Shown here: one piece after another, positions 34,611 through 45,168 of the stretch | How positions within the stretch are numbered: position 1 is the first letter of the stretch | Layout of the letters: each line of letters begins with the position of its first letter | Assembly (NCBI GenBank): GCA_014529385.2 | Contig: CM043947.1 | Coordinates: forward strand, 118,364,087 to 118,428,086 | From: Adiantum capillus-veneris | Lineage: Eukaryota; Streptophyta; Polypodiopsida; Polypodiales; Pteridaceae | DNA length: 64,000 bases | Reading direction: 5' to 3' | Notes under the pieces: model-generated | The model's database searches: none | What the model was told of the DNA's origin: nothing | The model's input: the letters and a program-made list of their open reading frames with translations, nothing else | Position numbers and translations under genes: made by a program

Positions 34611-35180
34611 TGTGCGCTCCTTGCCGCACTGTCGAAGCAAGGGACTTGCCAATACACCGTATGCGAGCCACAAACGGCTCCAAGCACACAACAAGCCTAA
34701 ACTAGCAAGCTCAAGAAAACAAAGGGTGTGTCACTCACCGCTCTACGCTCGCCTTCGTGGTGGATTCCTCGCCGCGATGAAGAAGAAGCTGCAGTCGTGC
34801 CGCGCTCAACCGCTTCGCCGCCGTCGTGCCTTCGTAATGCTCGATCGCACACACACTCTCCCTCTCTCTCTCTCTCACACACACACAAGGAGGTGAAGAA
34901 GAAGAAGATGGAGATGGAGCAAGAGCACTCTTCAATTGCACAAATGAGAGAATGAGTAAAAATTAGGTTTAGTTGGCTTTTATAGGAGCTCACCCCATTC
35001 ACACTTGGGCGCCCATGCTTAACCAACTAATCCCTTGAATGTCCAAGTTAAAGTGCGCCTCTCATCGGCGATCACTCTAGCTTTCCCTATTGGACCGACA
35101 AGCCCGGTACCTGACTCTACCAAATACATAATACACGTCCGTCGTAGGTGATCGGTGTCTGTGTGCCGTGAGGGTTAACA
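34611..35180 (-). repeat. 5' LTR of the gag-only element
   Basis: 570 bp, differing from the other LTR at three positions (a/g near 34676, c/g near 35079, c/t near 35160). A TATAAAAG box on the minus strand at 34977-34984 would direct the genomic transcript. The outer flank is TCCTC. Confidence 0.95.
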
Positions 35181-35185
35181 TCCTC

Positions 35186-35752
35186 TCTACACCCTTGTAA
35201 CTTATTCTTGGGTGGGCAGTTTGAACAACAACAAAACCACCCCCCCCCCCCCCCCCCTCCTCTTTCCTTTTCTTAAATGGGGTCTACCCTCTTCTAAATA
35301 CACATGAACTCTTTTACAAGTTGTTTTGTGCAGTTTAGTAATTCCAAACTTATGCTTATTATGCTCTTGTTATAAGCCAATGTTATCTTGAAATGTTAAG
35401 CTTTCTTCAAGGGGCATTTTATCATAAAATGAGGCAACTGTGTAGATAATCCCCGTCAGTGTAGATATACATAAACACAGGAGGTGATGCATCCGTAGGC
35501 ACAATCATGTAAGTCACAATTATGGAATGATGGGTTTTTGTTTAGTTTTATATATCATAATGTGACCATTTTTTGCAATTTTACCAGAAAAAACTGCTTT
35601 CATTGCTATACAATTCATGTGATTTTCAATGCCTATGGCTATGCAAGAGGCAGTCAATACATCAAGCGATGAAAAGCGAGCGAGCAAAAAACACGAGCAA
35701 TGAAAATCAACCAATCAAAATTCTTATGCAATAGAGGTATAGAGTAGGATAG

Positions 35753-35753
<1 letters not shown>
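35186..35753. other. intergenic stretch, no gene
   Basis: It contains an 18-nt poly(C) tract at 35240-35257 and otherwise AT-rich DNA without recognisable coding or structural features. Confidence 0.7.

Positions 35754-35816
<63 letters not shown>
35754..35816. repeat. compound (GT)n(GA)n microsatellite
   Basis: GT units pass directly into GA units at about 35777. It borders the inverted-repeat cluster that follows. Confidence 0.95.
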
Positions 35817-35818
<2 letters not shown>

Positions 35819-36313
35819 TGAATACCAATGCTCCATAAGATACATTGCAACCCTTACACACCCACCCATACACCAACATATATTTTTATGTGAGAGGAGA
35901 GACAAAAAAATACAAATAGTACCTACCCACCTTACACACCCACCCATACACCAACATAAATTTTTATGTGAGAGGAGAGACACACACCCACCCATACACC
36001 AACATAAATTTTTATGTGAGAGGAGAGACAAAAAAATACAAATAGTACCTGTTTTTTTTTGTCTCTCCTCTCACACAAAAATTTATGTTGGTGTATGGGT
36101 GGGTGTGTGTATTTTTTTGTCTCTCCTCTCACATGAAAATTTATGTTGGTGTATGGGTGGGTGTGTAAGGGTTGCAATGTATCTTATGGAGCATTAGAGA
36201 AGGGTTGCAATGTATCTTATGGAGCATTGGTATTCATAGAGAATGAATACCAATGCTCGAATACCAATGCTCCATAAGATTCATTGCAACCCTTACACAC
36301 CCACCCATACACC
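35819..36313. repeat. inverted and tandem repeat cluster (foldback-like)
   Basis: A unit of about 95 bp (gaataccaatgctccataag, cattgcaacccttacac, cacccatacaccaacata, atgtgaga-ggagagac) starts at 35819. Its second half is repeated directly at about 35930 and 35980. The complement of the same unit follows at about 36058-36240, giving a long palindrome. A further direct copy begins at about 36243 and is interrupted at 36313 by the copia element, resuming at 41852. Another copy lies at 42025-42120. Confidence 0.85.
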
Positions 36314-36505
36314 TGAAGGAGTACGAGCAGAAGTGCGACGCGAGAGAGAGTGCGAGAAGAAGAGCACGACGATATGGTGAACTCGCTCTACTGTAATGTG
36401 TAGAGCATAGTGAATTCTTATTAGGTTTTAGCAAAAGAATATGTGTACATACCTGGCGGCCCACCCACTTACCTGGGCGACCACATTGGGCTTTATATCC
36501 CAACA
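36314..36505 (-). repeat. 3' LTR of copia 1
   Basis: TG...CA ends, 192 bp. The left flank ACACC matches the right flank of the other LTR. TATAAAG occurs close to its start on the minus strand. Confidence 0.93.
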
Positions 36506-36582
36506 ACCTTTCACTTAAAGTCCAATGTGGTACTTTAAGTGTGAGAGAAGCTACTATACAAGAGATGTAGAGAAGTGATGTA

Positions 36583-39500
36583 CTACCCTATACCTAACTG
36601 CTTGCGAAAATGCGCAAAGCTCTCTGAGGGAAGTCCTTTTGTAAGTAGATCAACAGGATTTTCTGTGGTGTGAACTTTGATAAGCTGAAGTTGCTTATCC
36701 TCGAGCATTTTCCTGATGAAATGATACTTCACATCCACATGCTTTGTCTTTGAGTGATAAAATGGATTGCGAGCCAATTGTATAGCACTTTGACTATCAC
36801 AATATAACATAGGTATCTCTTCTTTGATTCCCAAATCTGTTACTAGTCGATTAAGCCAAATTGATTCTTTGCATGCCTCTGATGCTGCAACATATTCAGC
36901 CTCTGTAGTAGACTGAGTAACACAATCTTGTAATCTAGAACGCCATGATACTGCTCCACTAGCCAATGTAAAGACATACCATGACGTAGACCTTCGGTTG
37001 TCTAAGTCACCTGCATAATCTGAGTCTGTAAAACCCTTTACACTTAGCTCCTGACTCCCATAGCATATACACATACTCTTTGTAGCTTTCAGGTATCTCA
37101 ATATTCCTTTCACTGCCTCCCAATGTTTCTTGCTTGGGTTTGACATGTATCGACTTACTACTCCCACTGCAAATGCAATGTCTGGGCGAGTAGCAATCAT
37201 TGCATACATCAAACTACCCACTGCAGACGCATATGGAATCTTATCCATTTCAGCCTGTTCTTCCTCAGACACAGGACAATCTTGTTTGCTAAGTTTCACA
37301 TATGGTGGCAATGGAACACTCAATGCCTTTCCCTTCTCCATATTGAAACGTTGCAAAACCTTGTCAATATACTCTGTTTGAGATAACCAAATCAACTTCT
37401 TTGATCTGTCTCTCTCAATGCGCATACCAAGTATATGACTTGCCTCACCCATGTCTTTCATGTCAAACGATTTTGCCATCTTTGACTTCAAAGCTGAAAT
37501 TTCTTCCAAGTGCTTGCCAGCAATCAACATGTCATCCACATACAAAATAAGGATCAACCAACTACTATCCTTAGCCTTCTTTGTATATAGACAGTGATCG
37601 AACTCACTACGTTTGTAGACTTGAGAAAGCATAAACTTGTGGAATTTATGGTACCATGCCCTCGGTGATTGTTTTAAGCCATAAAAAATCTTTAACAACT
37701 GGCATACCCAATCTTCCTTGCCTTTCTCAACAAACCCTTCTGGCTGCTGCATGTAAATTTCCACATCTAAATCACCATGCAAGAACGCTGTCTTGACATC
37801 CATTTGGTGCAACACCAAATCTAATATGGCAACCAATGCAAGAAAGCATCTCAATGTAGTCATTTTGACCACCGGAGAGAAGACTTCATCAAAGTCAATG
37901 CCTTGTTCTTGCTTAAAGCCCTTGGCAACAAGCCTTGCTTTGTACTTTGGCTGACTATCATGAGCGGTGATCTTATACCTGTAAACCCATTTACAGGGTA
38001 GAGCCTTTTTACCCCGTGGTAATTTAACTAGCTTCCATGTCTGGTTTTTATGCAGAGCTGTCATCTCTTACTGCATGGCCAATTGCCAATTCCCGGAGTC
38101 CTTCATTTGCACTGCTTCCTTGTAACATGAAGGCTCATTGCAATCAGTCAACATGACATAGTTCATAGATGGAACAAACCTATCAGGAGGTCGCGTGACA
38201 CGTCCAGATCTATGCACAATAGGTGGCTCGGGCTCAGCCACAACCTGTGGTTCCAATCTATCCTGTCCTTGCTCCTCTTGAGCCCTGACATTTTGTCATG
38301 CACGTGCAGGTCCATCTTCTTGGAAGACAACTCTTCTAATCTCCTCAACTTTCTCTGGTTTAGAATGATATTTGGCTTCATTAAAGTGAACATCATTGCT
38401 GCAGATAACCTTTCTGGATTCGGGATCCCAATGTCTGTACCCCATCTCACCAGAATTACCATAGCCTAGAAAGATGCACTTTCTACTCTTTGGCTCAAGT
38501 TTGTTCCTAAATTCCTTTGCAATGTGAGTATATGCCTCACAGCCAAAGACTCTGAGATGCTTGTATGAGGGCACCTTGCCTGACCATACCATCTCTGCCA
38601 CTAAATCCTTCTGCAAAACCTTGCTAGGAGATCTATTTATAAGATGAACAGCTGTTGATACAGCTTCAGCCCAAAACCCATTTGGCAGATGTGCATTAGA
38701 CAACATACTTCTGACCTTCTCTTGTATGGTCCTATTCATCCTCTCAGCAACACCATTTTGAGGACGATTGTAAGGAGCAGTAAGTTCACGTTTTATACCT
38801 TTTGACTCACAAAAGTCTTGAAAGGCCTTTGAAACGTACTCTCCACCATTGTCAGTGCGTAAGCATTTAAGCTTCTTGCCACTCTGATTCTCCACAAGTG
38901 TCACAAACGTTTTGAAAACACTAAACGCTTCATCCTTGTGCTTGAGAAAGTAAACCCATACTTTCCTCGAGTAATCATCTATAAATGTCATAAAGTAAGA
39001 AGCTCCCCCTAGAGATAGGTTAGGCATAGGTCCACACAAATCACTATGAACAAGTGCCAACTGTGTATCTCTTCTACTGCTTCTATGCTTATGTGGCTGC
39101 TGTGTTTGCTTATCATACAGACAATGTTCACAGAATTCAAAATCATTAAATGAAAATCCAGGCAAATAACCAGAACAAGACAATATTTCCATTCCCTTCT
39201 TGGACATATGTCCTAACCAGCTATGCCACAAAGAAACGTTCGGCTGCTCGGTTACATTGATTACATTTTTAGAGACATTTGATACATAAATCATGTAAAG
39301 TCCTCCAGACTTTACTCCATGTGCTACTGTCATAGAACCCTTGGATATCTTCCACATGTTCTATCCAAAAGTGGTGACGTAGCCAGCATCATCAAGTAAA
39401 CCTGTGCTGATCAAGCTCTTTGTAATTGCTGGAACATGTCTCACATTCTTCAGCGTGAAAGAAGAGCCATTCTGAAACTTCAATTGAACATCTCCAACAC

Positions 39501-40562
39501 CTAAGATCTCACATGTCTGCCCATTGCCTAGCCGAACATGATCTTTAGTGGTCACATAAGAGGTAAAACACTGCTTGTTTGGAGACACATGAAGTGATGC
39601 CCCTGAGTCTATAATCCAGTCACTCAGTGCATTTCCATCAGATGCTGTAAGAAGAGCTGAGTCCATTGTATTCTTCAAGAAGTAGATGTCTGCTGACACT
39701 AGACTGTCATCCTCTGCAACAGTGTTTGTCACATTTATTTCTTGAATCTTCACTGAGGACTTGTTCTTCTCACCATGGTCTTCAGCTTTCTCTTTGCCTT
39801 TTTCTGCTTTCCATTCTCTGCAGTCTCTTTTCATGTGACCCTTCTTGACACAATGGTAGCATTCTATGTCACTCTTGCCTTTAGCACTGCGGGACTTGCT
39901 ATGAGACTGATTCCTCTTTCCACCTTTGTACTTTTCTTTGGTCCTTCCCTTGACAACTAGGGCTGTTCCTTTGCCTTTGTCCATTGTCTTTCTATTGGTT
40001 TCTTCAGTAAGCAGACTTCCTTCTACACCTGCTATGTTCAAACCATCTGGAGGTGCAGAATTACTCAAAGCTGTGTGAAAAGTGTCCCAACTTTCCGGCA
40101 ATGTGATCAACAGGAACATAGCTCTAACAGGTTCATCAAACTTGACACCTTGAGCCGACAACTGACTGTAGATGGTGTTGAATTCATTCAGATGATTGGA
40201 CATAGGTGTCCCTTCTTTCATCTTCAAGTCAACAAGATTCTTAAGCCAGTATACCTGTGAAGCTGCACTCTGCTTCTCATAAAGATCACTCAGCTTTATC
40301 CATGCTTGATAAGCCGACATCTCGTCTGCTACATTGAAGTAAACGCTTTCTGCCAAAGTCAGCATAATGGTAGAAAGTACCAATTCATCCATTTAGCTCC
40401 ATTCATCTTCGTCCATATCTTCTGGTTTTATCCCCTTGAGCTTTATAGGTTTTATCTGCTTCTTTTGTACCAACACGTGCCAAATCTGCTTCTTCCACAA
40501 TGGGAAATTGGTTCATCCAGCTTCTTGATATTGTAAAGAGCTGTGTTTAGTGATCCAGCCAT
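36583..40562 (-). pseudogene. copia 1 Gag-Pol, broken by one frameshift and four stops
   Basis: The likely Gag start is at 40562, and a frame change follows within about 20 codons. From there one frame runs to 36583, interrupted only by stops at 40393-40395 (TAA), 39361-39363 (TAG), 38296-38298 (TGA) and 38068-38070 (TAA). In order: Gag with knuckle CYHCVKKGHMKRDC; protease DWIIDSGASLHVS; pre-integrase and integrase core (HSDLCGPM, FIDDYSRKVWVYFLK, RTDNGGEYVS, YNRPQNGVAERMNRT); RT with MDVKTAFLHGDL and LILYVDDMLIAG; RNase H with GFTDSDYAGD, STTEAEYVA and YCDSQSAIQLARNP. All catalytic residues I can check are present. The stops make it non-functional unless suppressed. Confidence 0.93.
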
Positions 40563-41645
40563 AGCTACGCTTCACAATGGTTTACTTTCCTGGGAAAAAT
40601 TCGGCAGAGTTTCCCCTGTAAACTGACCTCTGAACCAATATCAACCTGTGAAGTGAACCAAGAAAGCTTCAGATTCTCCATAAATTTCGGCAGAGTCTCC
40701 TTTGTAAAATGGCTATGGTGTACTCAAAAAGAGACAAAAAAACAGCTCAAAAACACTGTCTCTCTGACACTGTAAGTTGCGGGTAAACCTGTCCTGCACC
40801 TGTACTGTCTCTCACTGTCCTGTCACTGTCCTGTAAGCATAGACTGCTCCAATGCCTCAACGGCAGTAAAGCAAAGATGCAATCCCAACTGTCTAACTCA
40901 CAGTCAATACATCCTAGCTGCCTATCTAAGGGTGCTCGAGGGATCGCTCCAAGACCTGTATCACCGAAAGGATCTCAACATTCCAGAATCCCCCAGCTCA
41001 ATAAAACCTCACTCGACCCTCAACAAAGGCTGCAGTAAATCTGACAGTACATAGACTTCCCACAAAGTCATACATCTACGAATTTCCCACTATATGTTGT
41101 AACCGCTGCGGCGGTTGTTTGCTGCGTGACTCACAGCCAACAAACCCTCAACAAACATACATCATCTCTGACAATACATCCCATGTGGAAGTACTTGCAA
41201 TGTCAGGATGAAATCTAGAATATCAAGCAGCAAACACAAGCTACCTGATGAACTAGTGGATGTCGCCTACAGTCTGTGTGTAGATGCGCTCGTGTCGTAT
41301 GTGACACGCCTCCAAGAACTGTGAGCCGTCTTTCGATGTGTAGACAGCCACAAATCAGCACTCTGGGAGTGCCGATATCCTCAGCACCTGCAGTCGTAGG
41401 CCGAAAACCCCAAAATTGCAGAGTCGGATCTGCACCTGCTGAGACCACGTAGTCGAAAATGGCCTGCACAGAACTTTGTCGAAGCCAAACGGTGACCGAG
41501 ATGACCTCAGAATGAAATTCTGAGCACACCCAGTCCTACGGGCTATCCCACAAGATTTGGGGCCGTGTCTTTGCCTGTCGAATTTCACTCCAATCTGAGC
41601 TGGTGACTCTAGCTTCCTGCAGTGCTGCCCCGAGCCTCGATCTGA
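40563..41645 (-). other. long untranslated leader of copia 1
   Basis: No sizeable open frame. It lies between the primer site and the Gag start and is longer than I would expect for Tork-type elements. It could include an intron or captured DNA. Nothing else is recognised. Confidence 0.5.
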
Positions 41646-41659
41646 GCTCTGATACCAGT
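41646..41659 (-). promoter_or_regulatory. primer-binding site of copia 1
   Basis: The minus strand reads ACTGGTATCAGAGC immediately after the 5' LTR, complementary to initiator tRNA-Met. Confidence 0.92.
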
Positions 41660-41851
41660 TGAAAGAGTACGAGCGGAAGTGCGACGCGAGAGAGAGTGCG
41701 AGAAGAAGAGCATGACGATATGGTGAACTCGCTCTACTGTAATGTGTAGAGCATAGTGAGTTCTTATTAGGTTTTAACAAAAGAATATGTGTACATACCT
41801 GGCGGCCCGCCCACTTACCTGGGCGACCACATTGGGTTTTATACCCCAACA
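41660..41851 (-). repeat. 5' LTR of copia 1
   Basis: 192 bp, homologous to 36314-36505 with about eight substitutions. It is followed by the ACACC target duplication and the resumed foldback repeat. Confidence 0.93.
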
Positions 41852-41944
41852 ACACCAACATAAATTTTTATGTGAGAGGAGAGACAAAAAAATACAAATA
41901 GTACCCATGGTGAATACAAATATCCAATCAATCAACCAATACAT

Positions 41945-42007
<63 letters not shown>

Positions 42008-42180
42008 GAGAGAGAGAGATAGATAGATATGAATACCAATGCTCCATAAGATACATTGCAACCCTTACACACCCACCCATACACCAACATATATTTTTAT
42101 GTGAGAGGAGAGACAAAAAAATACAAATTGTACCCATGGTAAATACAAATATCCAATCAATCAACCAATACAATTTTATA
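41852..42180. repeat. continuation of the foldback-like repeat with (AT)n
   Basis: accaacataaatttttatgtgagaggagagac resumes here, followed by ccatggtgaatacaaatatcc, an (AT)n tract at about 41953-42006 and another complete unit at about 42029-42175. 42181-42640 downstream has no recognisable feature. Confidence 0.85.
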
Positions 42181-42646
42181 CTCTTTTTATCAAACTATAC
42201 TTTTATAATCCTATCAAGGAGAGCATTGAATCAAACCATACTTTGACAGAAGTTTATGGTACGATGATTACTACTACACATCCTATAAACATGAATTGTG
42301 CTATTATCAAAACAATCATTCATTTCAAAGAGATCTTAGTAAATAACTTGAAGGTCACTTGACTAGAATCACAAAAAAACTATTCATCCTCTAAACAAAG
42401 ATCATCAATATACACACTGCATGGTAGTGGTTTTTGTTCGATCGTCGATCATAAGTCCTATTTGCCACCATAGCCCTTGCACTCGCCTCTGCATAGCAAG
42501 GAAGCATGCTACACAAGCAATGCCAAAAGACACAAAACACTTCAACCTTGATAAAGAGTGCGTACCACAAACTGTAACATCCAAAATGATATACCAAATA
42601 ACCAAAGTCATCAATGTTATCAAGCTCAAAAAAGAGTATATGCTCA

Positions 42647-43436
42647 CTAATCATATGGGTTGCTAATAGGGTTCACTTTATCATCCTCATGCTCTGCTTC
42701 ACTCTCCAAGCGAACCCTCTTGTTGCAAGTTATGGCTTGCACAAGAGTCCGGGTGACAAGATTCACAATACCTGCATCATTATCAAATGAATATCAAGAA
42801 CGTCCAGTAGCTTGACACACCTTTATAACTGGCCATGTTCCACAACCCATCTCCAACACAAGACCATCCTCGGGGCCAAGCAAAGCCAAAACCGCCCCCA
42901 TAAAAGCAGGTGATCTATCCATTGGTCCTCGAATAGCTACCATTCTGGACAATACAGTCTTCTTTGCATCTGGAAGAAAATGTGTCCACCAATCACTATC
43001 TTGCAAAATGTGTGAAGATTGCCTTACTAGCATCATAAAATTTCTTAGGATGTGTATCCAAATGATGGACAAAGAAGAGAACATGGGACCTAAGCTGCAA
43101 CAAAAACATTTTATAAACATCAATGAATAAGCAAACCCACACAGACCACTAAAACAATTGTGAATAGCTAATCAATAGAACTTTCTAATACTAACAGATA
43201 TATTTTCTCCTTCCTCGTTGACAAGACCATATGCTACTTTGTCAAGAACAAAAACACGACGCCCAATTTCAAGGCCTTGGATGCGAAAATACTGCTCAAT
43301 CCATGTAATGCATGAACCTATCTAGACAATTAAGAAAACATAAATTACTAAATAGTGTACAAATCTTTGTTTTCAGGATAAAAGTAGAGCAAGACATTAG
43401 AGATCACCTGTGAGGGCTATTCCGACCGCCAAGAAG
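42647..43436 (-). pseudogene. 3' exons of a decayed gene with methyltransferase-like motif
   Basis: This is the downstream part of the gene whose 5' exons lie at 48416-50566. The tail of one exon (43436-43408) ends at a CAG/GTGATC donor. The next exon (about 43317-43196) encodes TWIEQYFRIQGLEIGRRVFV. The last exon (43094-42647) encodes DWWTHFLPDAKKTVLSRMVA, then DGLVLEMGCGTWPVIKVCQA, which resembles SAM-binding motif I (hhExGxGT) of methyltransferases. It ends NPISNPYD-stop. A frameshift near 43010 and a TGA at 42794-42796 break the last exon. No catalytic methyltransferase motif is visible in the surviving part, so the enzymatic role is a guess. Confidence 0.65.
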
Positions 43437-43663
43437 TGTTGGAATTAGGGTTGCAGAGAAACTCACACATCTTGGAGAAGACGAAGGAAGCTCAAGGCAC
43501 ACAATAGAAAGTGTATTACTTAGTGTGCAATGGAAAGATAGATAGCCCTAGAGTGATGGGCGTATATATAATGCATGGGGGAAAAAACCTCCTAAAGAGG
43601 GAAAAAATGCCCTGGCGGTCCTAGTGTGTTCACACACATCACTACCACATGTATATGGTAACA
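43437..43663 (-). repeat. 3' LTR of copia 2
   Basis: Starts TGTTGGAATT and ends GGTAACA. It lacks the 18-bp palindromic insertion of its partner. Confidence 0.93.
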
Positions 43664-43738
43664 AATCCCCCCTGGAGTGATGCGGTGAACGAGAGTTGGC
43701 ACATGAGTAAAGGGAAGTGCCATGCCCTGAGGACATGA

Positions 43739-45168
43739 TCAATCCACAAAGGGGAGTAAGCCCAAAGCTTTGCAGAAAGCTTCAAGCTTCTCACGAGACA
43801 ATGCCTTTGTGAAAAGATATGCAAGGTTGTCCTGTGTTGGCACATAAGCCAAGCTGATCTCTTCTGCTGAGAGCCTCTCTCTGACATAGTGGTAATGCAC
43901 CTCAATGTGCTTTGTGCAAGCATGAAAAACTGGGTTCCTCGCAACTGCCATTGTGCTCTGACTGTCAGTGTAGATAGTTGGCAGTGTCCTAAGTCATCTG
44001 AGCCATACACACTCAACCGTAGCTGTGAAGACTGCCCTTACTCAGCCTCACAACTCCAAAGTGGCCATAGTAGTTTGCTTCTTGATCAACCATGATATAC
44101 ATGAACTGCCAAGCATGAAACAAAAACCACTTGTGGACACTCGCGTGTCAAAACAACCAACCCAATCTGAGTCCGAAAAAGCATGTAAGTCTGGCGGCAA
44201 TGATCCCCCCTTGGGATAAAACAAGCCAAGATGTAAAGTGCCACTAAGGTAGTGGAAAATCCTCTTGACAGCCTGCCAATGCTTAGATCCTGGGCTATGC
44301 ATAAATCTGCTGACCTGTGAGACTGCAAACTGAATATCCGGTCTCGTGTTGCATACATAAATGAGGCAGCCAACAACAGTTTGGTAATGAGTGACATCAG
44401 CAGGATCGCTAGCATCATGTAGACTCAACTTCAAACCTGTTTCCATGGGAGTGGCAATAGGTTTGCAATCCTTAAGTCCAAACTTACATAGCAATGTCTT
44501 TATGTAACTTTTTTGACACAAGGAAATACCACCATCACACTGCTTAAATTGTATACCCAAATAATGATGCAACAGCCCTAAATCTTTCATCTTGAAAGTA
44601 GCATTCAAATCAGCCTTAAATTCAGCAATATGTCTCTCATTTGGTCCAGTGATCGGCAAATCATCGACATAAAGAACCACAATGAGAAGTACATCACCCT
44701 CATGCTTTACATACAATGTTCTTTCTGTTGGAATGTTACGAAAGCCTCGTTTAACCAAATGAGTGTCAGCCTATACCAAGCACGAGGAGATTGCTTCAAC
44801 CCATACAAAGCCTTCTTACATTTTCACACTTTGTCCTCTTGTCCTTTTATGACAAAACCACAAGGCTGCGTTAGATAAACTTCCTCAAATATGTCACCAT
44901 TCAAGAAAGCAATAACAATGTCTGATTGATGTACATCCCATCCAAAATGAGATGCCAATGCAGATAGAAAACGCACAGTAGTCATACGACAACTGGGAGC
45001 AAAAGTCTCTTCATAATCAATGCCTTTTTGCTGTGCATAACCCTTTGCAACAAGTCGAGCCTTATGGATATCGGTCTCACCATCCGGCTTGCGTTTCAAC
45101 TTGTAAACCCACTTCGTACCAATGGCCTTTTTTGCCAGGAGGCAAATCACATAAATTCCACGTGTCAT
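43739..45168 (-). pseudogene. copia 2 reverse transcriptase and RNase H remnant
   Basis: 45168-44824 carries the RT start ([56 protein letters not shown]). After a frameshift, 44758-44048 has LIVVLYVDDLPITG with the catalytic YVDD, HYLGIQF, GCLIYVCNTRPDIQFAVSQV and HAFSDSDWVGC. A further shift precedes 43951-43739 with KHIEVHYHYVRERL and LFTKALSRE, the end of RNase H. The active-site aspartates remain, but at least three breaks separate the pieces. Confidence 0.92.

Larger units (their letters stand above)
26858..35180 (-). mobile_element. young gag-only LTR retrotransposon (TR-GAG/LARD-like)
   Basis: Both LTRs are 570 bp (26858-27427 and 34611-35180) and differ at only three positions by direct comparison. 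Both outer flanks are TCCTC, a perfect 5-bp target duplication. The minus strand has a primer site next to the right-hand LTR (5' LTR) and a polypurine tract (AGGAAGGGGGGCA) next to the left-hand one. Between them lie a leader of about 960 bp, a 1132-codon Gag, an overlapping 272-codon ORF and a 143-codon ORF. No protease, reverse transcriptase, RNase H or integrase is present. The tRNA-Asp-like primer site suggests an Ogre/Tat/Athila-type gypsy relative as helper. The combination of near-identical LTRs and open frames indicates a recent insertion. Confidence 0.92.
36314..41851 (-). mobile_element. Ty1/copia retrotransposon 1, nearly full length
   Basis: LTRs of 192 bp at both ends, flanking ACACC duplications (36309-36313 and 41852-41856), an initiator-Met primer site at 41646-41659 and Gag-protease-integrase-RT-RNase H in copia order on the minus strand. 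By eye the LTRs differ at 8 of 192 positions, so it is older than the gag-only element. Motifs such as FLHGDLDVEIYMQQPEGF and GSLMYAMIATRPDIAFAVG resemble the Tork/Tnt1 group. An untranslated leader of about 1.08 kb separates primer site and Gag. Confidence 0.93.

Noticed and set aside
26858-35180. Complete autonomous gypsy element
   Set aside because: I looked for DTG/DSG protease, YxDD reverse transcriptase and HHCC or DDE integrase motifs in the translated frames between 27430 and 30250 and saw none.
36300-42180. The (AT)n and foldback region as a second LTR pair
   Set aside because: The similarity flanking copia 1 belongs to the pre-existing repeat into which it inserted. The true LTRs are the 192-bp blocks with ACACC duplications.
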